DNA from: Euglena gracilis
Lineage: Eukaryota > Euglenida > Euglenophyceae > Euglenales
Assembly (NCBI GenBank): GCA_039621445.1
Contig: CP154956.1
Span: 24,850,743 to 24,914,742, forward strand
DNA length: 64,000 nucleotides
Reading direction: 5' to 3'
In this document: positions 63,360 to 64,000 of the stretch, one piece after another
Numbering within the stretch: the first letter of the stretch is position 1
Layout: the number at the start of each line of letters is the position of its first letter
Notes under the pieces: generated by a model
The model's database searches: none
The model's input: only the letters and a program-made list of their open reading frames with translations
What the model was told of the DNA's origin: nothing
Made by a program: the position numbers and the translations under genes

Positions 63360-64000
63360 CAAAGAGCACCGAAAAAACTCATTGTGGAAAAGACCCAAGC
63401 ATCATAAAATGCGTAATATGCTCAAAAGTGAGGGGGCCATTTTTTATCCGCTTCCCAGGTCCTCAGCAGCAGGAAAAAAATTGTTGCTATTTTAGATTTT
63501 CCCCCAAAATTCCCCCAAAAATAGCTTCAGCGTAACCCCCCCCCCTAGCCCTGGGCTTTGAGTGAAAAAATAAACCCGGGGGGGGGGTCACTGATTCTTA
63601 TTTCCAAAAATCTTTCCTCCTGTCTGGTGAATCTTTCTGTTTCATTTTCCGGATGTCCAACAATTGGCCAGGTTTCAGGTCAATGGCAGCTGTCATGATT
63701 TGCTTGTTTCTCGTTCATTACAGCTTCACTTGGGTTGTGTCAAAAACAGTGCCTTTTATTGGTGGTGCATTTTAGCGACCTAAATCACATAAACCCTCCC
63801 CTAATAGTGCTGCGGGGCCAATAGAGCTGCGGGTCCAAATAGTGCTGCACCCCCTGCCGGATGAAGCGAGTGTCCAATAGTGATGCACACCCCAAAACTT
63901 AGCAATATGAAATGTGTGGAAGCTAGTGCAGCCTACCCTAGGCACCTATTTTAACCCGCAGAGAGGGGAAAGGGGGCGAAATCCCACCCGAACAACTCAT
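63360..64000. other. No gene confirmed at right edge
   Basis: On the minus strand 63692-63597 reads a short open stretch (MTAAIDLKPGQLLDIRKMKQ) ending in TAA. It looks like real coding sequence in composition but is unassigned. The last 250 bases are repeat-like, with no recognised signal. Confidence 0.3.

Noticed and set aside
63597-63692. MTAAIDLKPGQLLDIRKMKQ stretch as the first exon of a new gene or of RPN2
   Set aside because: Does not match RPN2, and no partner exon was found before the window ends.

Overview
The window is nuclear DNA of a repeat-rich, intron-rich eukaryote, most likely a unicellular alga or other protist. It holds one spliced housekeeping gene, many decayed retrotransposons, a satellite, long homopolymer and (TG)n tracts, and TTAGGG-like interstitial tracts. 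Nothing suggests bacterial operons, CRISPR or phage. I cannot name the species. The stop codons seen fit the standard code.

Layout. 1-1905: a 91-bp tandem satellite running off the left edge. 1906-7530 (minus): a retrotransposon with an open 1167-residue Gag-like frame and no polymerase. 7.6-8.7 kb: a hairpin-centred element and minisatellites. 8.7-15.6 kb (plus): broken non-LTR retrotransposon material of the restriction-like-endonuclease (RLE) type. It includes a run of 2A-like ribosome-skipping motifs and a domain with an NPPF motif. 15.65-18.7 kb (plus): a 5'-truncated, frameshifted second copy of the Gag element, inverted relative to the first. 19-22.7 kb: no recognisable gene. 23.1-33.4 kb: more 2A-bearing ORF1-like frames, two RLE-type reverse transcriptases (27.7-28.9 minus, 30.3-32.8 plus), a palindromic MITE-like insertion and shared structured repeats. 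34.8-36.6 kb: a frameshifted reverse transcriptase-RNase H. 37.5-37.8 kb: another RLE C-terminal fragment. 39.7-44.1 kb: a decayed Gag-like region. 44.3-45.2 kb (minus): an open repeat protein resembling an ORF1.

46.3-59.1 kb (minus): the C-terminal half of RPN2/PSMD1, the proteasome regulatory-particle scaffold. It was assembled from eleven exons whose junctions join in frame. Eight of its nine resolved introns end in AG. Seven of these start with GT and one with GC. The ninth has no usable AG end. Introns reach 5 kb and hold the same homopolymer/hairpin repeats found between the transposons. Exons upstream of 59147 were not found. 59.2-64 kb: repeat arrays and GGTGAAGTTCACC-type palindromic elements.

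How it fits together: apart from RPN2, almost every coding signal is a retroelement, and most copies are dead. The items most worth following are the clustered 2A-like motifs with an embedded NPPF domain, the polymerase-less Gag element in two inverted copies, a conserved double-stem repeat found three times, and the odd intron of RPN2.
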